Positions 1-6,109 of a DNA stretch of 6,278 bases are shown here, piece after piece. How positions within the stretch are numbered: position 1 is the stretch's first letter; each line of letters opens with the position of its first letter. A model generated the notes under the pieces. The model ran no database searches, was not told where the DNA came from, and saw only the letters and a list, made by a program, of their open reading frames with translations. The position numbers were made by a program, and so were the translations under genes. Source of the DNA: Flavobacteriia bacterium (GTDB lineage Bacteria > Bacteroidota > Bacteroidia > Flavobacteriales > Flavobacteriaceae); contig QNYL01000127.1 of the NCBI GenBank assembly GCA_003973375.1, forward strand, positions 1-6,278. Reading direction: 5' to 3'.

Positions 1-135
1 TATCTTTATCAGATTCCGATTCCTGAAATTTAAAAAAAGAGATACTTTGTAAATGTTTGGTTCTTTATTCGCCTAAGAGAAAAAAGTTATCCGGATGTAA
101 AAGTTTGATTTACTGAAAAAACATAAGCTTTTTCT

Positions 136-166
136 TTTGGGGTTTCACACTTGTTTTATACTTTTA
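136..166 (+). promoter_or_regulatory. Candidate Bacteroidota-type promoter for the TonB-like gene
   Basis: A TTTG element at 136-139 is followed, after a 19-bp spacer, by TACTTTTA at 159-166, which matches the Bacteroidota -7 consensus TAnnTTTG in all but the last base. Transcription would start near 172, leaving a short A/T-rich leader before the ATG at 189. No Shine-Dalgarno sequence is present, as is usual in this phylum. Spacing and match are good, but the DNA is AT-rich, so chance matches are possible. Confidence 0.5.
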
Positions 167-188
167 AACAGTCTTAAAATCAACTGAC

Positions 189-1013
189 ATGAAACAAGCC
201 GCCTTACTTTTTTTCTTTTTTCTTTTCCCGGAAATTTATGCTCAAACGGATCTGTTATATTTAAAAGATATTGATCAGGCTCCGGTTCTTAAAGATTGTC
301 CTTCTTACGTCAGGCACGATAAACAGTGCTTTTTAAATACTTTAAACGGATATGTTGCTAAAAGAATTGTCCTGCCTTTTGATGAAAATAATAATCCTAT
401 TGAGGGAAAAGTAAAGGTATATCTTATCTTTGATAAAAGCGGTAAACTGATCGTTAAAGCGGTAAGGACTTCCAATAAAACGCTAAAAGAAAGTGCAAGT
501 ACAGTTTTTGAGGATTTTACCGGTTTTAAGCCTGCGGTAAAAGAAGGGAAAAGTGTTTCTATGATGATGGTCTATCCTGTAAATTACACTTTTTCGGGAG
601 ATCCAGATACATTTTTTAGTATTGATGAGGTAACTCCGCCTCAATTAAAGAACTATAAAGATAAGAAAACAATAGAGGAGTTAAGAGAATTATATCGTTA
701 TCATATTTTTTCAGGATTTATAAAAAGCACCAAATTAAAAGGACATCTTATAGACGATAACTCCCGTTTGTATAAATATAGCTTTGAAATTGACAGTACA
801 GGAAAAATCTATAATTTTAAAGATCTGTTAAAACCGGGTTCTGATGGTGAAAAATATCTGAATAGAAAGATTGCTAAAAAGAAGGGATTTCTTATCCCTC
901 CCAAAATTGGAAATATTCCTGTAAAGATCAGAGATACGGTTAAGATGCTTAAAAAAGGGAATGCTGTAAGGAGAACTGACGGTAGAGAAAGAGAAGTGAT
1001 TATTGAAAAATAA
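189..1013 (+). CDS. Secreted protein with tandem TonB C-terminal-like modules
   Basis: This 274-residue protein starts with a Sec signal peptide (about residues 1-18: MKQ, a hydrophobic Leu/Phe core, then IYA before QT), so it should be exported to the periplasm or outer envelope. Residues about 31-135 resemble the C-terminal domain of Flavobacteriia energy transducer TonB proteins. The signs are a Pro-x-x-x-x-Cys start with a second Cys (C37 and C47), then a beta strand with FDKSGKL, a helix, a GFKPAVKEGKSV turn and a final strand ending PVNYTF. Residues about 195-250 repeat the pattern more weakly (YSFEIDSTGKI, a helix, then GFLIPPKIGNIPVKI), which suggests an internal duplication. The last 20 residues are basic and look unstructured. 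There is no N-terminal membrane anchor or proline-rich linker, so it is not a classical TonB that couples ExbBD to receptors; a partner-binding envelope role is only inferred. It appears monocistronic, with its own promoter and a hairpin directly after the stop. The exact function is unknown. Confidence 0.8.
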   Translation: MKQAALLFFFFLFPEIYAQTDLLYLKDIDQAPVLKDCPSYVRHDKQCFLNTLNGYVAKRIVLPFDENNNPIEGKVKVYLIFDKSGKLIVKAVRTSNKTLKESASTVFEDFTGFKPAVKEGKSVSMMMVYPVNYTFSGDPDTFFSIDEVTPPQLKNYKDKKTIEELRELYRYHIFSGFIKSTKLKGHLIDDNSRLYKYSFEIDSTGKIYNFKDLLKPGSDGEKYLNRKIAKKKGFLIPPKIGNIPVKIRDTVKMLKKGNAVRRTDGREREVIIEK

Positions 1014-1016
1014 AAC

Positions 1017-1049
1017 AAGACCGTTGCAAGACTCTTTTGCAACGGTCTT
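1017..1049 (+). terminator. Hairpin terminator after the TonB-like gene
   Basis: A perfect 13-bp inverted repeat (arms AAGACCGTTGCAA at 1017-1029 and TTGCAACGGTCTT at 1037-1049) with a 7-nt loop begins 4 bases after the stop codon. The plus-strand T tract is poor (CTT then AAAAC), while the minus strand has a better T-rich run (GTTTTATTTTT). Because both neighbouring genes lie on the plus strand, the hairpin most likely ends the upstream transcript and separates it from dinB. It may act in both directions or as an mRNA 3'-end stabiliser. Confidence 0.7.
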
Positions 1050-1101
1050 AAAACATTAGTATTATTGCTAATTTCAAAATTCTTCTCACATTACGTAAGA
1101 A

Positions 1102-1133
1102 TTGAATTTTCTTAAATGTTATTTGTATTTTTA
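1102..1133 (+). promoter_or_regulatory. Candidate dinB promoter with almost no leader
   Basis: TTG at 1102-1104 lies 21 bp upstream of TATTTTTA at 1126-1133, which matches TAnnTTTG except at the last base. The GTG start of dinB is at 1138, only 4 bases beyond the box, so the predicted transcript would start within a few bases of the start codon and have little or no leader. A perfect 8-bp palindrome TTACGTAA (1091-1098) sits just upstream of the -33 element and could be an operator half, but nothing more supports that. No LexA-type SOS box was recognised. Confidence 0.4.
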
Positions 1134-1137
1134 AGCT

Positions 1138-2229
1138 GTGGAGAAAGATACAATACAAAAGAAGATCATCCATATTGATATGGACGCCTTTTTTGCTTCT
1201 GTTGAACAGCTCGATTATCCTGAACTGAGAGGAAAACCGGTAGCTGTTGGCGGAGGAGGGGTGAGAGGCGTTGTAGCTGCAGCAAGTTATGAAGCGAGAA
1301 AATTTGGTGTCCGGTCGGCTATGAGTGGGGTTCTGGCCAAAAAGAAATGTCCGGATCTTATTTTTGTCAGGCACAGATTTCATCGCTACAAAGAGATCTC
1401 AAAACAAATTCAAAAGATTTTCCATGAATATACAGATCTGGTCGAGCCTTTAAGTCTGGATGAGGCCTATCTCGATGTAACTGTTAATAAAAAGAACCAT
1501 CCTTCTGCAAGTCTGCTGGCCCGTGAGATCCGGGAAAGGATCTTTCAGGAAACCGGATTGAGAGCCTCGGCCGGCATATCAGTCAACAAATTTTTAGCCA
1601 AGGTGGCCTCAGACATCAATAAGCCTAACGGGCAAAAAACGATTCCTCCTGAGGAAGTAATTGATTTTTTAGAACAACTTCCTATTGAAAAATTTTATGG
1701 AGTAGGAAAGGTAACAGCTTCAAAGATGTATAACCTAGGGATCTTTACCGGAAAGGATCTTAAAGAAAAATCTCTTGATTTTCTGATAAAGCATTTTAAC
1801 AAATCAGGTGCTCATTATTTTCAGATCGTAAGGGGAATCCAGAAAAGTGAGGTTAAGCCTGACAGGATCAGGAAATCGGTAGGAGCGGAGCATACTTTTA
1901 GTACCAATCTCACTTCAGAGGTCTATATGATGGAGCAGCTTGAGAAGATAGCTGAAGAACTTGAAAACAGATTGTTAAGATCAAAAACCGCCGGAAAAAC
2001 AGTTACTTTAAAAATAAAATACAGCAATTTTACAACGCAAACCCGCAGTAAAACTTTGCCGTATTTTGTAAAAGACCGGTCGATCCTTCTGGATACGGTT
2101 AAACAATTGCTTTATCAGGAGGAATTGAAAGAATCTGTAAGATTGCTGGGTATTTCGGTAACCAACCTGAACAATGAGGTTAAAAAGAAAGAAACTGTGA
2201 TGAATGTGCAACTTGAATTTGAATTTTAA
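1138..2229 (+). CDS. dinB: DNA polymerase IV (Y-family translesion polymerase)
   Basis: This 363-residue protein is a Y-family, error-prone DNA polymerase that extends primers past lesions and stalled forks in the cytoplasm. The catalytic signature is complete: IDMDAFFASVEQ near the N-terminus supplies metal-binding D14 and steric-gate F19, and SLDEAYLDVT supplies D108 and E109. YEARKFGVRSAM (residues 51-62) is the conserved finger segment, and SVNKFLAKVASD follows in the palm. The helix-hairpin-helix thumb includes FYGVGKVTASKMYNLGI around residue 196. The little-finger domain fills residues about 240-345. The last residues, QLEFEF, resemble the C-terminal beta-clamp-binding peptide (QLxLF type). 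Length is normal for the family. The start is GTG at 1138; no ATG lies between it and the catalytic motif, and the 13 residues ahead of D14 fit the family's usual short N-terminus. No SOS box is visible, which agrees with the general lack of a LexA regulon in many Flavobacteriia. Confidence 0.96.
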   Translation: MEKDTIQKKIIHIDMDAFFASVEQLDYPELRGKPVAVGGGGVRGVVAAASYEARKFGVRSAMSGVLAKKKCPDLIFVRHRFHRYKEISKQIQKIFHEYTDLVEPLSLDEAYLDVTVNKKNHPSASLLAREIRERIFQETGLRASAGISVNKFLAKVASDINKPNGQKTIPPEEVIDFLEQLPIEKFYGVGKVTASKMYNLGIFTGKDLKEKSLDFLIKHFNKSGAHYFQIVRGIQKSEVKPDRIRKSVGAEHTFSTNLTSEVYMMEQLEKIAEELENRLLRSKTAGKTVTLKIKYSNFTTQTRSKTLPYFVKDRSILLDTVKQLLYQEELKESVRLLGISVTNLNNEVKKKETVMNVQLEFEF

Positions 2230-2320
2230 CCCGAAAAATTCACCACAAAGCTAATATTTTTGCGCCAATTTACTTGACATCAATTTTTTATGTTGAAAAT
2301 TTGTGAATTATCCAGGTTAA

Positions 2321-2352
2321 ATAAAAAAACCGGATGAGCAACTCATCCGGTT
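2321..2352 (-). terminator. Intrinsic terminator of pckA
   Basis: A perfect 11-bp stem (AACCGGATGAG at 2328-2338, CTCATCCGGTT at 2342-2352) with a 3-nt loop lies 21 bases beyond the pckA stop codon. Read on the minus strand, the stem is followed at once by a T run (TTTTTTTATTT), making a textbook Rho-independent terminator. On the plus strand the hairpin is followed by CAAACATAAAT, so it is not expected to terminate dinB well by itself. Confidence 0.92.
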
Positions 2353-2373
2353 CAAACATAAATGATAGAAAAA

Positions 2374-3996
2374 TTAAATTTGAGGTCCTGCAGCAACTAA
2401 AGATTTACCTTCGTCATTATCAGTGTATTTTTCAAAGTTCTTAATGAACAATTTAGCCAGTTTTTCGGCTTTTTCATCCCATTCCTTGGCATCTTTGTAA
2501 GTATCTCTCGGATCTAGAATACTGGTATCTACACCTTCCAGTTCAAGAGGAATCTCCAGATTAAATACCGGTAATATCTTGGTTTCAGCCTTTTCTATGG
2601 AATCATCAAGAATTCTGTCAATGATTGCTCTGGTATCTTGAATAGAGATTCTCTTTCCGGTACCATTCCATCCGGTATTTACCAGATAGGCTGTAGCATT
2701 ATTAGCTTCCATCTTTTTAACCAGTTCTTCACCGTATTTGGTTGGGTGTAATGACAAAAATGCCTCACCAAAACAGGCAGAGAAAGTTGGAGTAGGTTCG
2801 GTAACTCCTCTTTCAGTTCCGGCCAGTTTAGCTGTAAATCCGGAAAGGAAGTGGTATTTGGTCTGTTCAGGAGTTAATTTAGAAACAGGAGGCATTACTC
2901 CGAAAGCATCTGCAGTTAAGAAAATAACCTTGTTTGCATGTCCTGCACTTGATTTTGGTTTAACAATGTTTTCAATATGATAGATCGGATAAGATACTCT
3001 TGTATTTTGAGTAACGGAAGTGTCTGAGAAATCGATCTTGCCGTTTTCGTCAACAGTTACATTTTCAAGCAGTGCATTCCTTTTAATGGCTCCGTAAATA
3101 TCCGGTTCTGCTTCTTTATCAAGATTGATGGTCTTGGCATAACATCCGCCTTCAAAATTGAAAACACCATTGTCATCCCAGCCATGCTCATCATCTCCTA
3201 TCAGCTTACGTTTCGGATCGGTGGAAAGCGTTGTTTTTCCGGTACCCGACAAGCCAAAGAAAATAGCTGTTTTTCCGTCTTCCCCTACATTGGCAGAACA
3301 GTGCATTGCCGCCATTCCTTTTAAAGGAAGGTAGTAATTCATCATGGCAAACATACCTTTCTTCATCTCACCACCATACCATGTACCTCCAATTACCTGC
3401 ATCTTTTCAGTAAGATTGAACACAGTAAATACTTCAGAGTTCATTTTATGTTCCTTCCATTTTGGATTTGTGGTTTTTGAACCGTTTAGTACCACAAAAT
3501 CGGGCTCACCAAAATTAGCAAGTTCTTCTTCAGTAGGGCGGATAAACATATTTTTTACAAAGTGTGCCTGCCAGGCAACTTCAACTATAAAACGAACTTT
3601 TAAACGGGTATCTTCATTAGCGCCTGAGAAAGCATCCATTACAAAAAGGCGTTTACCGGTCAGCTGATCAGTAACGGTCTTTTTTAGGTCTTTCCATATT
3701 TCAGGTGAGAGTGGTTTATTGTCGTTAGGAGAATGAGGTGTTGTCCACCAGATGGTATCACGGGTGATATCATCTTCTATAATATATTTGTCTTTTGGAG
3801 ATCGTCCCGTATAGATACCGGTCATAACATTAACAGCATCGAGCTCTGTTAGTTGTCCTTTTTCATACCCCTCCAGTCCGGGTTTCATTTCTTCTTCAAA
3901 AAGTTGCTCGTAAGAAGGGTTGTGAATAATTTCTTTAACATCTTTGATTCCGAGATCTTCTAAAGAATTAATCAGTGATTTTTTTACATTTTTCAT
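2374..3996 (-). CDS. pckA: Phosphoenolpyruvate carboxykinase (ATP)
   Basis: This 540-residue enzyme converts oxaloacetate and ATP to phosphoenolpyruvate, CO2 and ADP, the first committed step of gluconeogenesis from TCA-cycle intermediates; it may run in reverse in some fermenting Bacteroidota. It is cytosolic. Key residues fall at the same numbers as in the E. coli enzyme: substrate-binding R65 in [10 protein letters not shown]207 and K213 in the WYGGEMKKG segment, H232 in MHCSANVG, the P-loop GLSGTGKTT with K254 and T255, metal-binding D268 and D269 in LIGDDEHGW, and R333 in NTRVSYP. The C-terminal lid and adenine-binding region includes [10 protein letters not shown]. Length is typical of the ATP-dependent family and no residue is missing. 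The ATG at 3994-3996 is chosen because the N-terminus then aligns with the family numbering. The gene has its own promoter and likely operator upstream and a strong terminator downstream, so it is probably monocistronic, with possible read-through from the DUF423 gene 98 bp upstream. Confidence 0.98.
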   Translation of the reverse strand: MKNVKKSLINSLEDLGIKDVKEIIHNPSYEQLFEEEMKPGLEGYEKGQLTELDAVNVMTGIYTGRSPKDKYIIEDDITRDTIWWTTPHSPNDNKPLSPEIWKDLKKTVTDQLTGKRLFVMDAFSGANEDTRLKVRFIVEVAWQAHFVKNMFIRPTEEELANFGEPDFVVLNGSKTTNPKWKEHKMNSEVFTVFNLTEKMQVIGGTWYGGEMKKGMFAMMNYYLPLKGMAAMHCSANVGEDGKTAIFFGLSGTGKTTLSTDPKRKLIGDDEHGWDDNGVFNFEGGCYAKTINLDKEAEPDIYGAIKRNALLENVTVDENGKIDFSDTSVTQNTRVSYPIYHIENIVKPKSSAGHANKVIFLTADAFGVMPPVSKLTPEQTKYHFLSGFTAKLAGTERGVTEPTPTFSACFGEAFLSLHPTKYGEELVKKMEANNATAYLVNTGWNGTGKRISIQDTRAIIDRILDDSIEKAETKILPVFNLEIPLELEGVDTSILDPRDTYKDAKEWDEKAEKLAKLFIKNFEKYTDNDEGKSLVAAGPQI

Positions 3997-4035
3997 AAAA
4001 ATTAGGTATTAAATGATTTCTAAAATTTGAGTCAC

Positions 4036-4062
4036 CAAAGATAATAAAACCTTAAGTAACAA
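4036..4062 (-). promoter_or_regulatory. pckA promoter with a perfect -7 box
   Basis: On the minus strand, TATCTTTG (plus positions 4036-4043) is an exact match to the Bacteroidota -7 consensus TAnnTTTG. A TTG (4060-4062) lies 16 bp upstream of it, a slightly short spacing. Transcription would start near 4030, giving a leader of about 34 nt before the ATG. The leader is A/T-rich without a Shine-Dalgarno sequence. The weak or poorly spaced -33 element fits a promoter that depends on an activator. Confidence 0.65.
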
Positions 4063-4064
4063 TT

Positions 4065-4078
4065 ATGACATAAGTCAT
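4065..4078. promoter_or_regulatory. Palindromic operator candidate upstream of pckA
   Basis: ATGAC-ATAA-GTCAT is a perfect inverted repeat with 5-bp arms and a 4-bp spacer, the dyad geometry of FNR/CRP-family sites. Its centre (4071.5) is about 40 bp upstream of the transcription start predicted from the -7 box, the usual place for a class II activator that touches RNA polymerase over the -33 region. The protein that binds it cannot be named from sequence. It also precedes a T run on the plus strand, but no plus-strand gene ends here, so an operator is preferred over a terminator. Confidence 0.5.
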
Positions 4079-4094
4079 TTTTTAAAGATTAATT

Positions 4095-4469
4095 TTATTC
4101 TTCCTTAAAATAAAAAGAAATTGATAATTTAATCCACCCAAATATAAGAAAAAAACCACCAATTGGAGTTATATACCAAATGTTAGAGGTTGATACGATT
4201 CCTGTGGATATTAAAAACACGGAACCTGAAAAGAATAAAATTCCCAAAAAGAAAATAGAGCTGATCGTGTTTTTGGTTTTTTTAGTGAATCCTGAATAGG
4301 AATTAACAAACAGTAGCACGATTACATGATACATCATATATCTTACTCCGGTTTCGAAAACTTTCAGGGATTCGGGGTCGAGACGTTCTTTTAAGCCGTG
4401 GGCACCAAAGGCACCAAGAATGATCGTAAGAGCTCCTAATACGGCTGTGATAGTTAAGTTTCTTTTCAT
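4095..4469 (-). CDS. DUF423 (YgdD-like) small inner-membrane protein
   Basis: This 124-residue protein belongs to the DUF423 family, small bacterial membrane proteins of unknown molecular function. Four hydrophobic segments are visible, at about residues 5-24, 45-58, 68-90 and 98-120. Family hallmarks are GAFGAHGLK (19-27) at the end of the first helix, TGVRYMMYH (40-48) entering the second, FSGS (80-83) in the third and ITPIGGF then GW (100-112) in the fourth. Length matches the family. The ATG start at 4467-4469 puts two basic residues ahead of the first helix, as expected for an inner-membrane protein with a cytoplasmic N-terminus. It has its own consensus -7 box upstream and lies 98 bp before pckA on the same strand; no good hairpin ends it, so some read-through into pckA is possible. 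The second motif has Met-Met where Tyr-Gln is more common, probably a neutral change. Confidence 0.9.
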   Translation of the reverse strand: MKRNLTITAVLGALTIILGAFGAHGLKERLDPESLKVFETGVRYMMYHVIVLLFVNSYSGFTKKTKNTISSIFFLGILFFSGSVFLISTGIVSTSNIWYITPIGGFFLIFGWIKLSISFYFKEE

Positions 4470-4490
4470 TTTTAATGATTTAGATTAAAA

Positions 4491-4522
4491 CAAACATAAT
4501 CAGTTTTTTTACAGGAAAGAAA
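4491..4522 (-). promoter_or_regulatory. Promoter of the DUF423 gene
   Basis: On the minus strand TATGTTTG (plus positions 4491-4498) matches the -7 consensus TAnnTTTG exactly. TTTC at 4519-4522 lies 20 bp upstream and differs from TTTG by one base; an exact TTTG also occurs at 4523-4526 but with a 24-bp spacer. The transcript would start near 4485, about 15 nt before the ATG. Confidence 0.6.
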
Positions 4523-4594
4523 CAAACGGAAATATAATATTAAAATACGCTGTAAATGTTTAGATAATGCGTGTTTTATATGTGAATATATTTT

Positions 4595-4621
4595 TTTGTG
4601 CAGGTTTTATTTGTATTTTCG
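4595..4621 (+). promoter_or_regulatory. Weak promoter candidate for the saccharopine dehydrogenase gene
   Basis: TTTG (4595-4598) and TATTTTCG (4614-4621, one mismatch to TAnnTTTG) are separated by 15 bp, shorter than the usual spacing. The start site would fall near 4627, leaving a leader of about 20 nt to the GTG at 4647. The region also shares an exact 13-mer, TTATTTGTATTTT, with the dinB promoter region. Other AT-rich pairs are possible, so the exact boxes are uncertain. Confidence 0.3.
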
Positions 4622-4646
4622 TATAGCTAATTTTAAATGTACCGCA

Positions 4647-6032
4647 GTGCGAAATATATTGATCATTGGAGCAGGAAGATCTGCTTCGTCACTTATCCGT
4701 TATCTGTTAGAGAAATCTGATTCTGAGAATTTTAAACTGACCATTGCTGATATTTCAATTGAAAATGCAAAAAAATTACTCGGAAACCATAAAAATGGAA
4801 AAGCTGTTGTATTGGATATTTTCAATGAAAAAGAAAGAAAAAAGATGATCTCTGATGCTTCTATTGTGATCTCTATGTTACCGGCAAGATTCCATTTAGA
4901 GGTAGCAAAAGATTGTGTAGCATTTGGAAAAAATCTTGTAACCGCTTCTTATATTTCTAAAGATCTGAAGGCTTTGGATGAAGAAGTTAAGGCCAAAGGA
5001 CTGGTTTTTATGAACGAGATCGGGCTTGACCCCGGCGTTGATCATATGAGTGCTATGCAGGTAATCGACAGGATCAAAGATAAAGGTGGTAAGATGCTGT
5101 TGTTCGAATCCTTTACCGGCGGTCTTGTGGCCCCCGAAAGTGATAACAATCTGTGGAATTATAAATTTACCTGGAATCCGAGAAATGTAGTCGTTGCCGG
5201 TCAGGGAGGTGTTGCTAAATTTATTCAGGAAGGAAGATATAAATACATTCCGTATCAGAAGTTATTCCGAAGAACTGAATTTCTCGAAGTTGATGGCTAT
5301 GGAAGATTTGAAGCACTGGCCAACCGTGACTCCCTGAAATACCGTGAAATATATGGGTTGGATGATATTTTGACTCTGTATAGAGGAACGATCAGGAGGG
5401 TTGGTTTTTCCAGAGCCTGGAATGTTTTTGTACAACTGGGAATGACAGATGATTCCTACGAGATGGAAGGTACTGAAGAGATGAGTTATCGTGAATTTAC
5501 CAATTCATTTTTACCTTATAAACCAAATGATTCTGTAGAATTAAAACTGCGTCATTGTCAGAAGATAGATCAGGATGATGTTTTATGGGATAAGCTTCTG
5601 GAACTGGATATTTTTAATCCGCATAAAATTGTAGGACTTAAAGATGCTACACCTGCACAGATCCTGCAAAAAATCCTGATGGAAAAATGGACGCTTGAAC
5701 CGGAGGATAAGGATATGATCGTGATGTATCATAAGTTTGGTTATAAGCTCAATGGAGAAAAAAAACAGATCGAATCAAATATGGTGGTCATTGGTGACGA
5801 TCAAACCTATACGGCTATGGCAAAAACCGTGGGCTTGCCCGTGGCGATCGCTACTTTAAAAATATTGAATGGTGAAATTAAAACACCCGGAGTTCAGTTG
5901 CCAATTACCAAAGAAGTTTATGAACCCATCCTAAAGGAATTGCAGAGTTATGGTATAAACTTTAAGGAAAAGAGAGTAAAATATCTTGGGTACAATCCGT
6001 TTAATCTGGAACAGCATTATTTTGATTCGTAA
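4647..6032 (+). CDS. Saccharopine dehydrogenase family protein (LYS9-like)
   Basis: From GTG 4647 this is a 461-residue cytosolic NAD(P)-dependent oxidoreductase of the saccharopine dehydrogenase/reductase family, which interconverts saccharopine with lysine or with aminoadipate semialdehyde and glutamate. The first strand and glycine loop are NILIIGAGRSASSL (residues 3-16). The second strand, LTIADIS (31-37), ends in Asp, hinting at NAD(H) rather than NADP(H). SMLPARFH (77-84) closes the nucleotide fold. EIGLDPGVDH (124-133) and FTGGLVAPESDN (156-167) are the conserved catalytic-domain motifs of LYS9-type enzymes, and the C-terminal part returns to complete the Rossmann fold. The frame is open upstream to TTG 4596, but those 17 extra residues would put a non-conserved tail before the first Rossmann strand and overlap the likely promoter, so GTG 4647 is preferred. 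No other lysine-pathway gene is nearby. Whether it acts on saccharopine or on a related imino compound cannot be told from sequence. Confidence 0.88.
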   Translation: MRNILIIGAGRSASSLIRYLLEKSDSENFKLTIADISIENAKKLLGNHKNGKAVVLDIFNEKERKKMISDASIVISMLPARFHLEVAKDCVAFGKNLVTASYISKDLKALDEEVKAKGLVFMNEIGLDPGVDHMSAMQVIDRIKDKGGKMLLFESFTGGLVAPESDNNLWNYKFTWNPRNVVVAGQGGVAKFIQEGRYKYIPYQKLFRRTEFLEVDGYGRFEALANRDSLKYREIYGLDDILTLYRGTIRRVGFSRAWNVFVQLGMTDDSYEMEGTEEMSYREFTNSFLPYKPNDSVELKLRHCQKIDQDDVLWDKLLELDIFNPHKIVGLKDATPAQILQKILMEKWTLEPEDKDMIVMYHKFGYKLNGEKKQIESNMVVIGDDQTYTAMAKTVGLPVAIATLKILNGEIKTPGVQLPITKEVYEPILKELQSYGINFKEKRVKYLGYNPFNLEQHYFDS

Positions 6033-6043
6033 TATCTGAAAGA

Positions 6044-6109
6044 TTACATCTTTAAATAAAAATCCTTTACCAGATCTGTATATTCTTCAGTATAGAGATG
6101 TCTCTTTTT
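6044..6109 (-). pseudogene. Out-of-frame coding tail downstream of the broken gene
   Basis: One base out of phase with the preceding fragment, the minus strand reads KKRHLYTEEYTDLVKDFYLKM then TAA at 6044-6046. The composition (acidic and aromatic amphipathic pattern, ending just 11 bp from the convergent saccharopine dehydrogenase stop) looks like a natural protein C-terminus. It has no start codon of its own and is preceded by an in-frame TAA, so it can only be joined to the upstream frame within about 20 bases around an A6G run. It may be the true C-terminus after a frameshift, or the end of a different gene left by a deletion. Its identity is not recognised. Confidence 0.35.

Noticed and set aside
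1..135. Possible gene end or promoter (GATACTTTG near 42) at the left edge
   Set aside because: No coding frame of useful length is visible, and the motif lacks one spacer base of the -7 consensus.
1076..1110. AT-rich inverted repeat AAAATTC/GAATTTT flanking the TTACGTAA palindrome upstream of dinB
   Set aside because: The arms are low complexity and 21 bp apart, and the right arm overlaps the putative -33 element; such matches are expected by chance in DNA this AT-rich.
3344..3667. Open frames opposite pckA and dinB, for example 3344-3667 (+), 2738-2980 (+), 1048-1383 (-) and 2008-2211 (-)
   Set aside because: They lie antisense to strongly conserved enzymes and their translations show no recognisable domain.
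4065..4084. Palindrome plus T run read as a plus-strand terminator
   Set aside because: The stem is only 5 bp and no plus-strand gene ends here; its placement relative to the pckA promoter fits an operator better.
4637..4720. ATG at 4637 as a start in another frame ahead of the saccharopine dehydrogenase gene
   Set aside because: It opens a short frame overlapping a clearly coding Rossmann region and encodes nothing recognisable.
6039..6053. Small hairpin AAAGAT-TAC-ATCTTT after the saccharopine dehydrogenase stop
   Set aside because: The 6-bp AT-rich stem has no T tract on either strand, so a terminator cannot be supported.
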